From the NCBI GenBank assembly GCA_021154065.1, contig JAJKJG010000221.1:1-6540 (forward strand): a stretch of DNA of 6,540 nt, given 5' to 3'. Each line of letters opens with the position of its first letter. Position 1 is the stretch's first letter. The position numbers and the translations under genes are program-made. The notes below the pieces were generated by a model. The model was given only the letters and a program-made list of their open reading frames with translations. It did no database searches and was not told the origin of the DNA. The stretch is from Methylobacterium sp. Lineage in GTDB: Bacteria; Pseudomonadota; Alphaproteobacteria; Rhizobiales; Beijerinckiaceae. Shown piece after piece: positions 1-5,048 of the stretch.

Positions 1-273
1 ATCATGGCGACGCGCCAGCTCACCTTCTTCGCCGCGCGCACGAAGGACGGCGGCAAACGCTGCGACCTCGAAGCCGGCATGGCGAAGCTGCTTGCCGCGC
101 GGGTCGCCTGGGCGGCCGCCGACAATGCCCTGCAGATCCACGGCGGCAACGGCTTCGCGCTCGAATACCCGATCTCTCGCGTGCTCTGCGACGCCCGCAT
201 CCTGTCGATCTTCGAGGGCGCGGCCGAGATCCAGGCCCAGGTCATCGCAAGGCGGCTGCTGGAGATGCAGTGA
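1..273 (+). CDS. Acyl-CoA dehydrogenase, C-terminal fragment (5' end outside the window)
   Basis: This is the last 90 or so codons of an FAD-dependent acyl-CoA dehydrogenase, which oxidises an acyl-CoA to its 2,3-enoyl-CoA and passes electrons to electron-transfer flavoprotein. The reading frame is open from the first base, so the true start lies upstream. Visible family marks are the QIHGGNGF stretch of the C-terminal helical domain, followed by EYPISR and a DARILSIFEGAAEIQ segment. The Glu in FEGAAEIQ aligns with the catalytic base of medium- and short-chain enzymes (Glu in the YEGTSQIQ motif of MCAD). The protein ends shortly after, at ARRLLEMQ, as is normal for the family. Substrate cannot be told from this fragment. 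The TGA at 271-273 is followed directly by a palindromic repeat that probably ends up in the 3' end of the transcript. Confidence 0.93.
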   Translation: MMATRQLTFFAARTKDGGKRCDLEAGMAKLLAARVAWAAADNALQIHGGNGFALEYPISRVLCDARILSIFEGAAEIQAQVIARRLLEMQ

Positions 274-403
274 TGTCATTCCGGGGCTCGCCGAAGGCGA
301 GAGCCCGGAACCCATAAACACCGCGGCCCGGGTTTCCGGCGCGATCTTGCGAATGGGAAGCTTATGGGTTCCGGGCTCGCGCTCCGCGCGCCCCGGAATG
401 ACA
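274..403. repeat. Nested intergenic palindromic repeat (REP/RIME-like)
   Basis: Outer arms TGTCATTCCGGGG (274-286) and CCCCGGAATGACA (391-403) are perfect inverted copies. Inside them is a second perfect pair of 17 bases, 301-317 and 362-378. A small hairpin, CTCGCC-GAA-GGCGAG (287-301), sits in the left shoulder. The whole unit is about 130 bp and starts one base after the acyl-CoA dehydrogenase stop codon. A partly related sequence occurs at 3224-3321. From general knowledge, elements beginning GTCATTCCGG are dispersed in many copies in Hyphomicrobiales genomes. It could act as a transcript 3' structure between the upstream + gene and the convergent small gene, but it has no U-tract. Confidence 0.85.
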
Positions 404-417
404 GCGGCTTCGTGGCG

Positions 418-585
418 TTATTTCGTGATCTTCACCGAGATCGGGTCGCTCGTCGGGAAGGTCTCCTCAAGGGCGTGGTCGAGCTTCTTGTCGAGGTTCT
501 TCTTCGAGTTCTCGGGCAGCTTCTCGTCCTTTTTCTTGTCGCCCTCGCGCCCGCCGGCGCCCTGCTGCTTCCTGTCCTGTTCCAT
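418..585 (-). CDS. Small charged hypothetical protein, 55 aa
   Basis: The frame runs from ATG (583-585, read on the minus strand) to TAA (418-420) and encodes 55 residues. It is very hydrophilic: a Lys/Glu/Asp/Gln-rich N-terminal half with the run GDKKKDEK, then a helix-like LDKKLDHALEETF segment and the ending PTSDPISVKITK. The LEETFP.SDP pattern resembles a motif I recall from short alphaproteobacterial hypothetical proteins (E-AFPASDPP type); their function is not known to me. There is no signal peptide or membrane segment, so it is probably cytoplasmic and perhaps partly disordered. The ribosome binding site GGAGA lies 6 bases before the ATG, which supports this start. It follows the DUF4142 gene on the same strand with 75 bases between, so the two may be co-transcribed. 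The binding site and start codon can be paired into a 15-bp RNA hairpin (582-639). Confidence 0.75.
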   Translation of the reverse strand: MEQDRKQQGAGGREGDKKKDEKLPENSKKNLDKKLDHALEETFPTSDPISVKITK

Positions 586-639
586 GGCTGTTCTCCGTTT
601 CCCGTCAGGACAACGCGCGAGCGTGGAAAACAGCCATGG
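582..639 (-). promoter_or_regulatory. RNA hairpin sequestering the RBS and start codon of the 55-aa gene
   Basis: On the minus-strand transcript, positions 639-625 (CCAUGGCUGUUUUCC) can pair with 596-582 (GGAGAACAGCCAUGG) along all 15 positions: 14 Watson-Crick pairs and one U-G wobble, with a 28-base loop. The 3' arm holds the whole GGAGA ribosome binding site and the AUG of the small gene. The one non-identical position is a U-G pair in this transcript but would be an A-C mismatch in a plus-strand transcript, so the symmetry fits an RNA made in the minus direction. The 5' arm contains the AUG of a 10-codon ORF (637-605). Regulatory function is inference. Confidence 0.5.
605..637 (-). CDS. 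Possible 10-codon upstream ORF (leader peptide candidate)
   Basis: A minus-strand ATG at 637 opens a 10-codon frame, MAVFHARALS, ending in TGA at 605-607. It ends about 20 bases before the start of the 55-residue gene. Its start codon lies in the 5' arm of the hairpin that hides the downstream ribosome binding site. Ribosomes entering this frame would therefore melt the hairpin, and a ribosome finishing it would sit next to the exposed site. There is no good Shine-Dalgarno sequence before it; CCGGGACC lies immediately upstream and is too close. The frame may be only a consequence of the inverted repeat, in which an ATG is mirrored. Confidence 0.25.
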   Translation of the reverse strand: MAVFHARALS

Positions 640-660
640 TCCCGGACCATTCTCGTCGCG

Positions 661-1278
661 TCAGGCCTGGAGATCCTCGAGCACCTGGATGTGCTCGCGG
701 ATATGGCCCGCGGCGAGCTTTGCGACGTTCATGGCCTCGCGGTTCTGCGAGCGTCCCTGGATGAAGCGCTCCTGGATCTGCAGGAGCTCGCGGTGGCCCT
801 CGAGCTGGCCCTTGACGTAGTCCTTGTCGAAAGCGTCGCCGGCTTGTTCCTGCTGCAGCTTCTGGATCATCGCCGCGTGCTTCTGGTCGGGCTGCGGCGC
901 GGCGCCGGCGGCGCCCTGCGGCGAGGCGGTGCCGGCCGGCTCCAGCATCGAGCGCAGCACCTCGGCCAAGCCCTTCTGCTCGTCGGCCTCGAACTTCGCG
1001 AACTGCTTCACGTCCTCGTCCTGCGCCTTCTGCAGAGCGATCTCGCTCGTCTGCAGCGCCACCGAGCCGACCATCATGGTCTGCTGAAGCCATTGCTGCT
1101 CGGCCTGGCCGAGGCCCGGCGCGCCGCTATTGGCGTTCGTGACGCCGGCCGTGCCGTAGACGCCGCCGGCGGCGCCGCCGGTCTGGGCGGCAGGCGATTG
1201 CGGCTGCGCCGTCTGGGCGAAGGCGGCGGTCGCGAAAGGCAGGCCGGCAAGGCCGGCGAGAAGATGACGACGATCCAT
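661..1278 (-). CDS. Exported DUF4142 domain protein, 205 aa
   Basis: A probable periplasmic protein of the DUF4142 family (a ferritin-like four-helix-bundle type often found in alphaproteobacteria; biochemical role unknown). I place the start at ATG 1278 rather than further upstream because it has an AGGAG site 6 bases before it and begins directly with a signal peptide: MDRRHLLAGL, a hydrophobic stretch, then a likely cleavage after AFA at residue 21. The RRHLL pair makes Tat export possible, though Sec is not excluded. Residues 22-58 are a low-complexity Ala/Gly/Gln/Thr linker. The domain spans about 60-203, with the alternating helical pattern around VALQTSEIALQKAQDEDVKQF, the family's FDKDYV segment at 150-155, then EGHRELL and a final HIREHIQVLEDL helix. 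An Ala/Gly/Pro/Gln-rich insert sits at about 114-132. It probably heads a short minus-strand unit with the 55-residue gene. Confidence 0.88.
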   Translation of the reverse strand: MDRRHLLAGLAGLPFATAAFAQTAQPQSPAAQTGGAAGGVYGTAGVTNANSGAPGLGQAEQQWLQQTMMVGSVALQTSEIALQKAQDEDVKQFAKFEADEQKGLAEVLRSMLEPAGTASPQGAAGAAPQPDQKHAAMIQKLQQEQAGDAFDKDYVKGQLEGHRELLQIQERFIQGRSQNREAMNVAKLAAGHIREHIQVLEDLQA

Positions 1279-1563
1279 GGCGGGCTCCTGAGTTTTTGAG
1301 CGGCGCGGTCCCGGCGCGATCACCGTCAGGCGCCGCCGCGGTCGCTAACGTCATGGCGGAAGCACGGTTTCAGCTTGGGCGTTGGACCGGCGCATTTCGC
1401 GCCGGCGCCGCCGCGAAACGGTGAGGAAATATTTCGCGACATCGCCGCGAAACCAAATCCGCGTACTCACTCGGCCAACGCTTCGTCACGAAGCGCAGCC
1501 GGCGGCGCGGATCCCCGCCCCGCCCTCCCGCGCCGCCGGCATAAGAATTCCGGGAGAGGACCA
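1279..1563. other. Divergent intergenic region with alternating TTTCGCG/CGCGAAA heptamers
   Basis: These 285 bases separate the divergent DUF4142 (-) and DUF551-like (+) genes and must hold both promoters, but I see no clear -35/-10 pair. A cluster of one heptamer in alternating orientation is present: TTTCGCG at 1395-1401, CGCGAAA at 1412-1418, TTTCGCG at 1432-1438 and CGCGAAA at 1446-1452. Next to it is a 7-bp hairpin, CCGGCGC-ATTTC-GCGCCGG (1387-1405), without a T run. The ribosome binding site of the DUF551-like gene, GGGAGAGGA, ends the region at 1552-1560. Confidence 0.4.
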
Positions 1564-1836
1564 GTGTCGAACCCTGATTGGCGTCCGATCGCCACCGCGC
1601 CCGCGGATGAGGACATCATGGTGTTCTCGGCCCGCTGGGGGGCGCTCATCGCCGAGTACTCGAGCGAATACGGGCAGTGGTTCCCGCGCATGCAGTGCCC
1701 GGTCGCGCTGCACGGCGAGGCCGACGGTGTCAGCCATTGGATGCCGCTGCCCGCCGCCCCCGAGGCGCACCGCGCTCCAGTCCGCGGCCTGAAGTTCACG
1801 GCCCGCGTCGGCAACGAGATTCGCGTTTCCGTCTGA
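1564..1836 (+). CDS. DUF551-like small protein, 90 aa
   Basis: I choose the GTG at 1564 because a strong GGGAGAGGA ribosome binding site lies just before it; the in-frame extension upstream is Arg/Pro-rich and looks non-coding. The 90-residue product starts with DWRPIATAPADEDIMVFS and carries SHWMPLPAAPE at about residues 57-67. The opening W-x-PI-x-TAP and the closing HWMPLPxxP match the pattern of the DUF551 family, short proteins common in phages and proteobacteria with no established function. Trp/Tyr-rich residues in between (RWGALIAEYSSEYGQWF) suggest a small folded beta domain. It has about 23 residues beyond the motif, somewhat longer than the core domain. There is no signal peptide or membrane segment. 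No phage genes are nearby, so it looks like a chromosomal member. Confidence 0.72.
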   Translation: MSNPDWRPIATAPADEDIMVFSARWGALIAEYSSEYGQWFPRMQCPVALHGEADGVSHWMPLPAAPEAHRAPVRGLKFTARVGNEIRVSV

Positions 1837-1852
1837 GGCGCTACATTTTTTT

Positions 1853-1902
1853 GAGCATGATCTTTTTCCGCGAACCGGTGTCCACTTCGCGGGATCATGC
1901 TC
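1853..1902. repeat. GAGCATGATC palindromic repeat between convergent gene ends
   Basis: GAGCATGATC (1853-1862) and GATCATGCTC (1893-1902) are perfect inverted arms. Inside them, CCGCGAA (1868-1874) pairs with TTCGCGG (1886-1892), giving a 17-bp stem with a TTTTT bulge on the left and an 11-base loop. I recall this sequence type, with a central ACCGGT-like loop, as a frequent dispersed repeat of Hyphomicrobiales. It fills the 72-base gap between the stop of the DUF551-like gene (1836) and the stop of the ribonuclease gene (1909), so it may serve both transcripts as a 3' structure. A T run precedes it on the plus strand, but no U-tract follows it in either direction, so it is not a classical intrinsic terminator. 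Confidence 0.8.
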
Positions 1903-1908
1903 CAGGCG

Positions 1909-2523
1909 TCAGCTGTGGGCGAACACGTCGGTGTCGCCCCAGCCGGCGAGATCGAGCCGCGCCCGGGTCGGCAGGAACTCGAAGCAGCGCCGCGCCAGCT
2001 CCGTCCGTCCCTCGCGCGCCAGATACAGGTCGAGCTTCTCCTTGAGGGCATGGAGATGCAGCACGTCGGAGGCGGCGTATTCGAGCTGCGCCGGCGTCAG
2101 CACCTCCGCTCCCCAATCCGAGGATTGCTGCTCCTTCTGCAGGTTGACGCCCAGGAGCTCGCGCACGAGGTCCTTCAGCCCGTGCTTGTCCGAATAGGTG
2201 CGCGTCAGCTTCGACGCGATCTTGGTGCAATAGACCGGCCCCGGCATGACGCCGAGCCGGTGATAGAGCACGCCGAGGTCGAAGCGCGCGAAATGGAAGA
2301 TCTTCTCGACCGCCGGATCGGCGAGGAGGCGCGAAAGCCGCTCCGGCCGGGGCCCGTCCTTGACGATCTGCACCACGTCGGCGTTGCCGTCGCCGCCCGA
2401 GAGCTGCACGACGCAGAGGCGGTCGCGGTGCGGATTGAGCCCGAGGGTCTCGGTGTCGATCGCGACGGCGGCGCCGGCCGCGTAATCCTCGGGCAGGTCG
2501 CCGCGGTGGAAGCGGATGGTCAT
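1909..2523 (-). CDS. Ribonuclease D-type 3'-5' exonuclease, 204 aa
   Basis: A DEDDy-family 3'-5' exonuclease of the ribonuclease D type, which trims RNA 3' ends (tRNA precursors in the classical enzyme) with two metal ions. The acidic residues are all visible: D23 and E25 in AIDTET, D82 in FHFARFD, and Y149...D153 in EYAASD. The substrate-contact segment TKIASKLTRTY and the KDLVRELLGVNLQKEQQSSDW stretch are typical of RNase D. At 204 residues it is only the catalytic domain. It lacks the HRDC domains of full-length RNase D (about 370-385 aa), as do short alphaproteobacterial homologues. The start is the ATG at 2523; a TTG directly before it is less likely. A modest GCGAGG lies 6 bases upstream. 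The gene is monocistronic, with convergent or divergent neighbours. I withhold the symbol rnd because a full-length copy may exist elsewhere. Confidence 0.9.
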   Translation of the reverse strand: MTIRFHRGDLPEDYAAGAAVAIDTETLGLNPHRDRLCVVQLSGGDGNADVVQIVKDGPRPERLSRLLADPAVEKIFHFARFDLGVLYHRLGVMPGPVYCTKIASKLTRTYSDKHGLKDLVRELLGVNLQKEQQSSDWGAEVLTPAQLEYAASDVLHLHALKEKLDLYLAREGRTELARRCFEFLPTRARLDLAGWGDTDVFAHS

Positions 2524-2692
2524 CAAGGGCCTCGCACCCGCGGTTCGGAGGCGCGCTCAACCGCCTGGACGTGGCTTGAGAACCCGCCCCCGCGGGTCAG
2601 CGCGCTGTAGCAGCGGGCCCGCGGCGCCGCAAGGAGCGGACGCCAAATCGCCGAGAACCGCGCGTTAAACGGTTGGCGCGCATGGTCGCGGC

Positions 2693-2779
2693 ATGTTTTC
2701 GAAAATGGATTACGGCCTCACGGCGGGCCTCGTTCTCGCAAACCTGGCCTGGGGCCTCGTGCTGTTGCTGGCGCTGTAG
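2693..2779 (+). CDS. Possible small membrane peptide, 28 aa
   Basis: A short frame from ATG 2693 to TAG 2777-2779. The product begins MFSKMDYG and continues as one uninterrupted hydrophobic segment of about 20 residues (LTAGLVLANLAWGLVLLLAL to the end), enough for one membrane helix with a short polar N-terminus. After the first few codons nearly all third positions are G or C, like the neighbouring genes. An alternative start is ATG 2705 (MDYG). I see no good Shine-Dalgarno sequence before either start; AAGGAG occurs near 2630, far too distant, so translation would be leaderless or weak. It lies in the gap between the ribonuclease gene (divergent) and atpC (convergent). Function unknown; a chance ORF is possible. 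Confidence 0.4.
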   Translation: MFSKMDYGLTAGLVLANLAWGLVLLLAL

Positions 2780-2806
2780 GCGCGCCGCCGCCGGCGCCGC
2801 GACGGG

Positions 2807-3208
2807 CTAGTACTGCAGCGCCGCCTTGCCTTCGCGCAGCTGGGCGATCGTCGAGTCGGCCGCGTCCTTGAAGGCCTGGTCGTGGCTCGCGTCGCGCTGC
2901 ATCTCGACGTTCAGTATCTCCTGCTCGATGCTCTCGGGGGTGAGCTCGGAGGGGGCGAGCGCGCGCTCGGCCAGGACCGTCACGGCGGCTTGGTTGATGT
3001 CGGCAAAGCCGCCGCGCACGAGCACCCGGGTGCCGTGGTTCTTGTGGTCGGTGATGACGATGAAGCCGGTCTTGAGCGCCGTCATGACCGGCGCGTGGCC
3101 GGGAAGCACGGTCATGTCGCCCTCCGTGGCGGGCAGCATCACGGCGTCGACCGGGCCCGAATAGAGCACCCGCTCGGGGGCGACGAGCTCGAACTGCAGG
3201 GTGGCCAT
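2807..3208 (-). CDS. atpC: F0F1 ATP synthase subunit epsilon, 133 aa
   Basis: Epsilon subunit of the F1 sector of ATP synthase, part of the central stalk with gamma, which couples proton flow to ATP synthesis and can inhibit ATP hydrolysis. The N-terminal beta-sandwich (about residues 1-85) shows the family signatures FELVAPERVLYSG, VMLPATEGDMTVLPGHAPVM and VRGGFADI, followed by VTVLAERA. The C-terminal part (about 88-133) is helical, with the segment ESIEQEILNVEMQRDAS. Length is normal for alphaproteobacteria. The start at ATG 3208 gives the canonical MATLQFELV beginning; the site before it (GGATGG) is only fair. Oddly, the expected upstream partner atpD is absent: the next gene upstream on this strand is rpsA, 127 bases away, with a palindromic repeat between. 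It may depend on read-through from rpsA or on its own promoter in the gap. Confidence 0.96.
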   Translation of the reverse strand: MATLQFELVAPERVLYSGPVDAVMLPATEGDMTVLPGHAPVMTALKTGFIVITDHKNHGTRVLVRGGFADINQAAVTVLAERALAPSELTPESIEQEILNVEMQRDASHDQAFKDAADSTIAQLREGKAALQY

Positions 3209-3223
3209 CGCTTATCCATCCGT

Positions 3224-3321
3224 CGTCATTCCGGCAGAACGCGAAGCGCAGAGCCGGGATCTTGGCCGAAGTCGCTCTGTGGAGGGGGTCGGGCGCGGCT
3301 TTCGCCGCGCCCGCGATGACG
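3224..3321. repeat. Second GTCATTCCGG palindromic repeat, between rpsA and atpC
   Basis: The left end CGTCATTCCGG (from 3224) opens like the repeat at 274-403, and a short ATGACG (3316-3321) closes it. The next bases (GCGAAGCGCAGAGCCGGGATCTT) correspond to the AAGGCGAGAGCCCGGAACCC part of the first copy, so both appear to belong to one diverged family. The right half differs and contains the strong hairpin at 3291-3312. It occupies most of the 127-base gap between rpsA and atpC. Confidence 0.6.
3291..3312 (-). terminator. Strong 9-bp GAAA-tetraloop hairpin downstream of rpsA
   Basis: On the minus strand, GGGCGCGGC-GAAA-GCCGCGCCC forms a perfect 9-bp, almost all G-C stem closed by a GNRA-type GAAA tetraloop, starting 23 bases after the rpsA stop codon. 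No U-tract follows, so it is unlikely to be a simple intrinsic terminator. It could be a processing or decay barrier at the rpsA mRNA 3' end, which would lower or uncouple atpC expression. The pairing is seen; the role is inferred. Confidence 0.45.
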
Positions 3322-3335
3322 CGCCGGGCGGCGCG

Positions 3336-5048
3336 TCACTTCTTCTCGGGGGTCTTCGCCTTGTTGAGCGCGGCGCCGAGGATGTCGCCGAGCGAGGCGC
3401 CCGAATCGGCCGAGCCGTACTGGGCCATCGCCTCCTTCTCCTCGGCGACCTCGAGCGCCTTGATCGACAGCGTGACGCGGCGCGCCTTGCGGTCGAACTG
3501 CGTCACGCGGGCATCGACCCGCTCGCCGGCCGCGAAGCGCTCGGGGCGCTGGTCGGCGCGGTCGCGGGCAAGCTCGGCACGGCGGATGAAGGTCGAAAGA
3601 TCGGTGTCGACGATCTTCACCTCGAGGCCGGAATCCTTCACCTCGAGCACCTCGCAGGTGACGACCTGGCCCTTCTTGATCTCGCCGGCGTCCGCGAAGG
3701 GGTCGCCCGCGAGCTGCTTGATGCCGAGCGAGATGCGCTCCTTCTCGACGTCGACGTCGAGCACCTGGGCCCGCACCACGTCGCCCTTCTTGAACTCCTC
3801 GATCATCTGCTCGCCGGGGCGGTTCCAGTCGAGGTCCGACAGATGGACCATGCCGTCGACGTCGCCCTCAAGCCCGATGAACAGGCCGAACTCGGTCTTG
3901 TTCTTGACCTCGCCCTCGATCTCGGAGCCCACCGGGTGCTTCTCGGCGAAGGCCTCCCAGGGGTTCTGCAGAGTCTGCTTGAGGCCGAGCGAGATGCGGC
4001 GCTTGACGGGATCGACCTCGAGGATCTGCACCTCGACCTCCTGCGAGGTCGAGACGATCTTGCCCGGGTGGACGTTCTTCTTCGTCCACGACATCTCGGA
4101 GACGTGGATCAGCCCCTCGATTCCCGGCTCCAGCTCCACGAAGGCGCCGTAGTCGGTGATGTTGGTGACGCGGCCCTTGAGCTTGGCGTTCACCGGATAG
4201 CGGGCGGCGATGCCCTCCCACGGGTCGGCCAGGAGCTGCTTGATGCCGAGCGAGATGCGGTGCGTCTCGTGGTTGATCTTGATGATCTTGACCTTGACGG
4301 TCTGGCCGATGTTGACGACCTCGGACGGGTGGTTGACGCGCCGCCACGCCATGTCGGTGACGTGCAGGAGGCCGTCGATGCCGCCGAGATCGACGAAGGC
4401 GCCGTACTCGGTGATGTTCTTGACGACGCCGTCGATGACCTGGCCCTCTTCGAGGTTCGCCACGAGCTCGGAGCGCTGCTCGGCCCGGCTCTCCTCGAGG
4501 ACGGTGCGGCGCGACACGACGATGTTGCCGCGGCGGCGATCCATCTTGAGGATCTGGAACGGCTGCGGCACGCCCATGAGCGGCGTCACGTCGCGCACCG
4601 GGCGGATGTCGACTTGGCTGCGCGGCAGGAACGCCACGGCGCCGTCGAGGTCGACGGTGTAGCCGCCCTTGACCTGGTTGAAGATCACGCCGGTGACGCG
4701 CTCGTTCGTCTCGAACGCCTTCTCGAGCTTGACCCAGCTCTCCTCGCGGCGCGCCTTGTCGCGCGACAGGACCGCCTCGCCGAGCGCGTTCTCGATGCGC
4801 TCGACATAGACCTCGACCTCGTCGCCGACCTTGACGGCGGTGTCGCCCCGGCCGGGGCCGACGAATTCCTTGAGCGCGACGCGGCCTTCGGTCTTCGCCC
4901 CGATGTCGATGACGGCGACGTCCTTCTCGATCGCCACCACCTGGCCCTTGACGACCGCGCCCTCGCTGATCTCGGCAGAGCGGAAGGATTCCTCGAGAAG
5001 CGCGGCGAAGTCCTCGCGGCTCGGCGCGCGTTGCTGCAATGCTGACAT
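3336..5048 (-). CDS. rpsA: 30S ribosomal protein S1, 570 aa
   Basis: Ribosomal protein S1 binds mRNA at the 30S subunit and helps unfold and place it for initiation, which matters most for GC-rich or weak-site messages. Six S1 (OB-fold) repeats are visible at about residues 28-97, 115-181, 201-270, 286-357, 373-445 and 458-530. The third to fifth carry the best motifs: KNITEYGAFVDL, TNITDYGAFVEL and KNKTEFGLFIGL, each followed by GL/GM-h-HVS/HLS. Repeats 1 and 2, which bind the ribosome and protein S2 in the family, are diverged as usual. Each repeat ends in a RISLGIKQ-like strand. Length is typical of alphaproteobacteria (about 560-570). The start is set by TTAGGAG (5054-5060) five bases before ATG 5048. 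The usual upstream neighbour cmk is absent; 496 apparently non-coding bases precede the gene, and atpC follows. S1 normally represses its own translation through its leader. Confidence 0.98.
   Translation of the reverse strand: MSALQQRAPSREDFAALLEESFRSAEISEGAVVKGQVVAIEKDVAVIDIGAKTEGRVALKEFVGPGRGDTAVKVGDEVEVYVERIENALGEAVLSRDKARREESWVKLEKAFETNERVTGVIFNQVKGGYTVDLDGAVAFLPRSQVDIRPVRDVTPLMGVPQPFQILKMDRRRGNIVVSRRTVLEESRAEQRSELVANLEEGQVIDGVVKNITEYGAFVDLGGIDGLLHVTDMAWRRVNHPSEVVNIGQTVKVKIIKINHETHRISLGIKQLLADPWEGIAARYPVNAKLKGRVTNITDYGAFVELEPGIEGLIHVSEMSWTKKNVHPGKIVSTSQEVEVQILEVDPVKRRISLGLKQTLQNPWEAFAEKHPVGSEIEGEVKNKTEFGLFIGLEGDVDGMVHLSDLDWNRPGEQMIEEFKKGDVVRAQVLDVDVEKERISLGIKQLAGDPFADAGEIKKGQVVTCEVLEVKDSGLEVKIVDTDLSTFIRRAELARDRADQRPERFAAGERVDARVTQFDRKARRVTLSIKALEVAEEKEAMAQYGSADSGASLGDILGAALNKAKTPEKK

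Noticed and set aside
364..1299. 311-codon plus-strand frame rich in Leu and Arg
   Set aside because: It lies opposite the DUF4142 and 55-residue genes; the Leu/Arg-rich composition is a shadow of their codon use.
1853..1902. Intrinsic transcription terminator at the GAGCATGATC hairpin
   Set aside because: The stem is good but no U-tract follows on either strand; the T run lies before the stem on the plus strand. I keep it as a repeat.
3201..5045. 614-codon open frame on the plus strand opposite rpsA
   Set aside because: It is exactly antisense to rpsA, its composition is dominated by Leu/Val/Asp/Ala/Arg/His as expected from reading a G/C-rich gene backwards, it has no recognisable domain, and the S1 frame is unambiguous.
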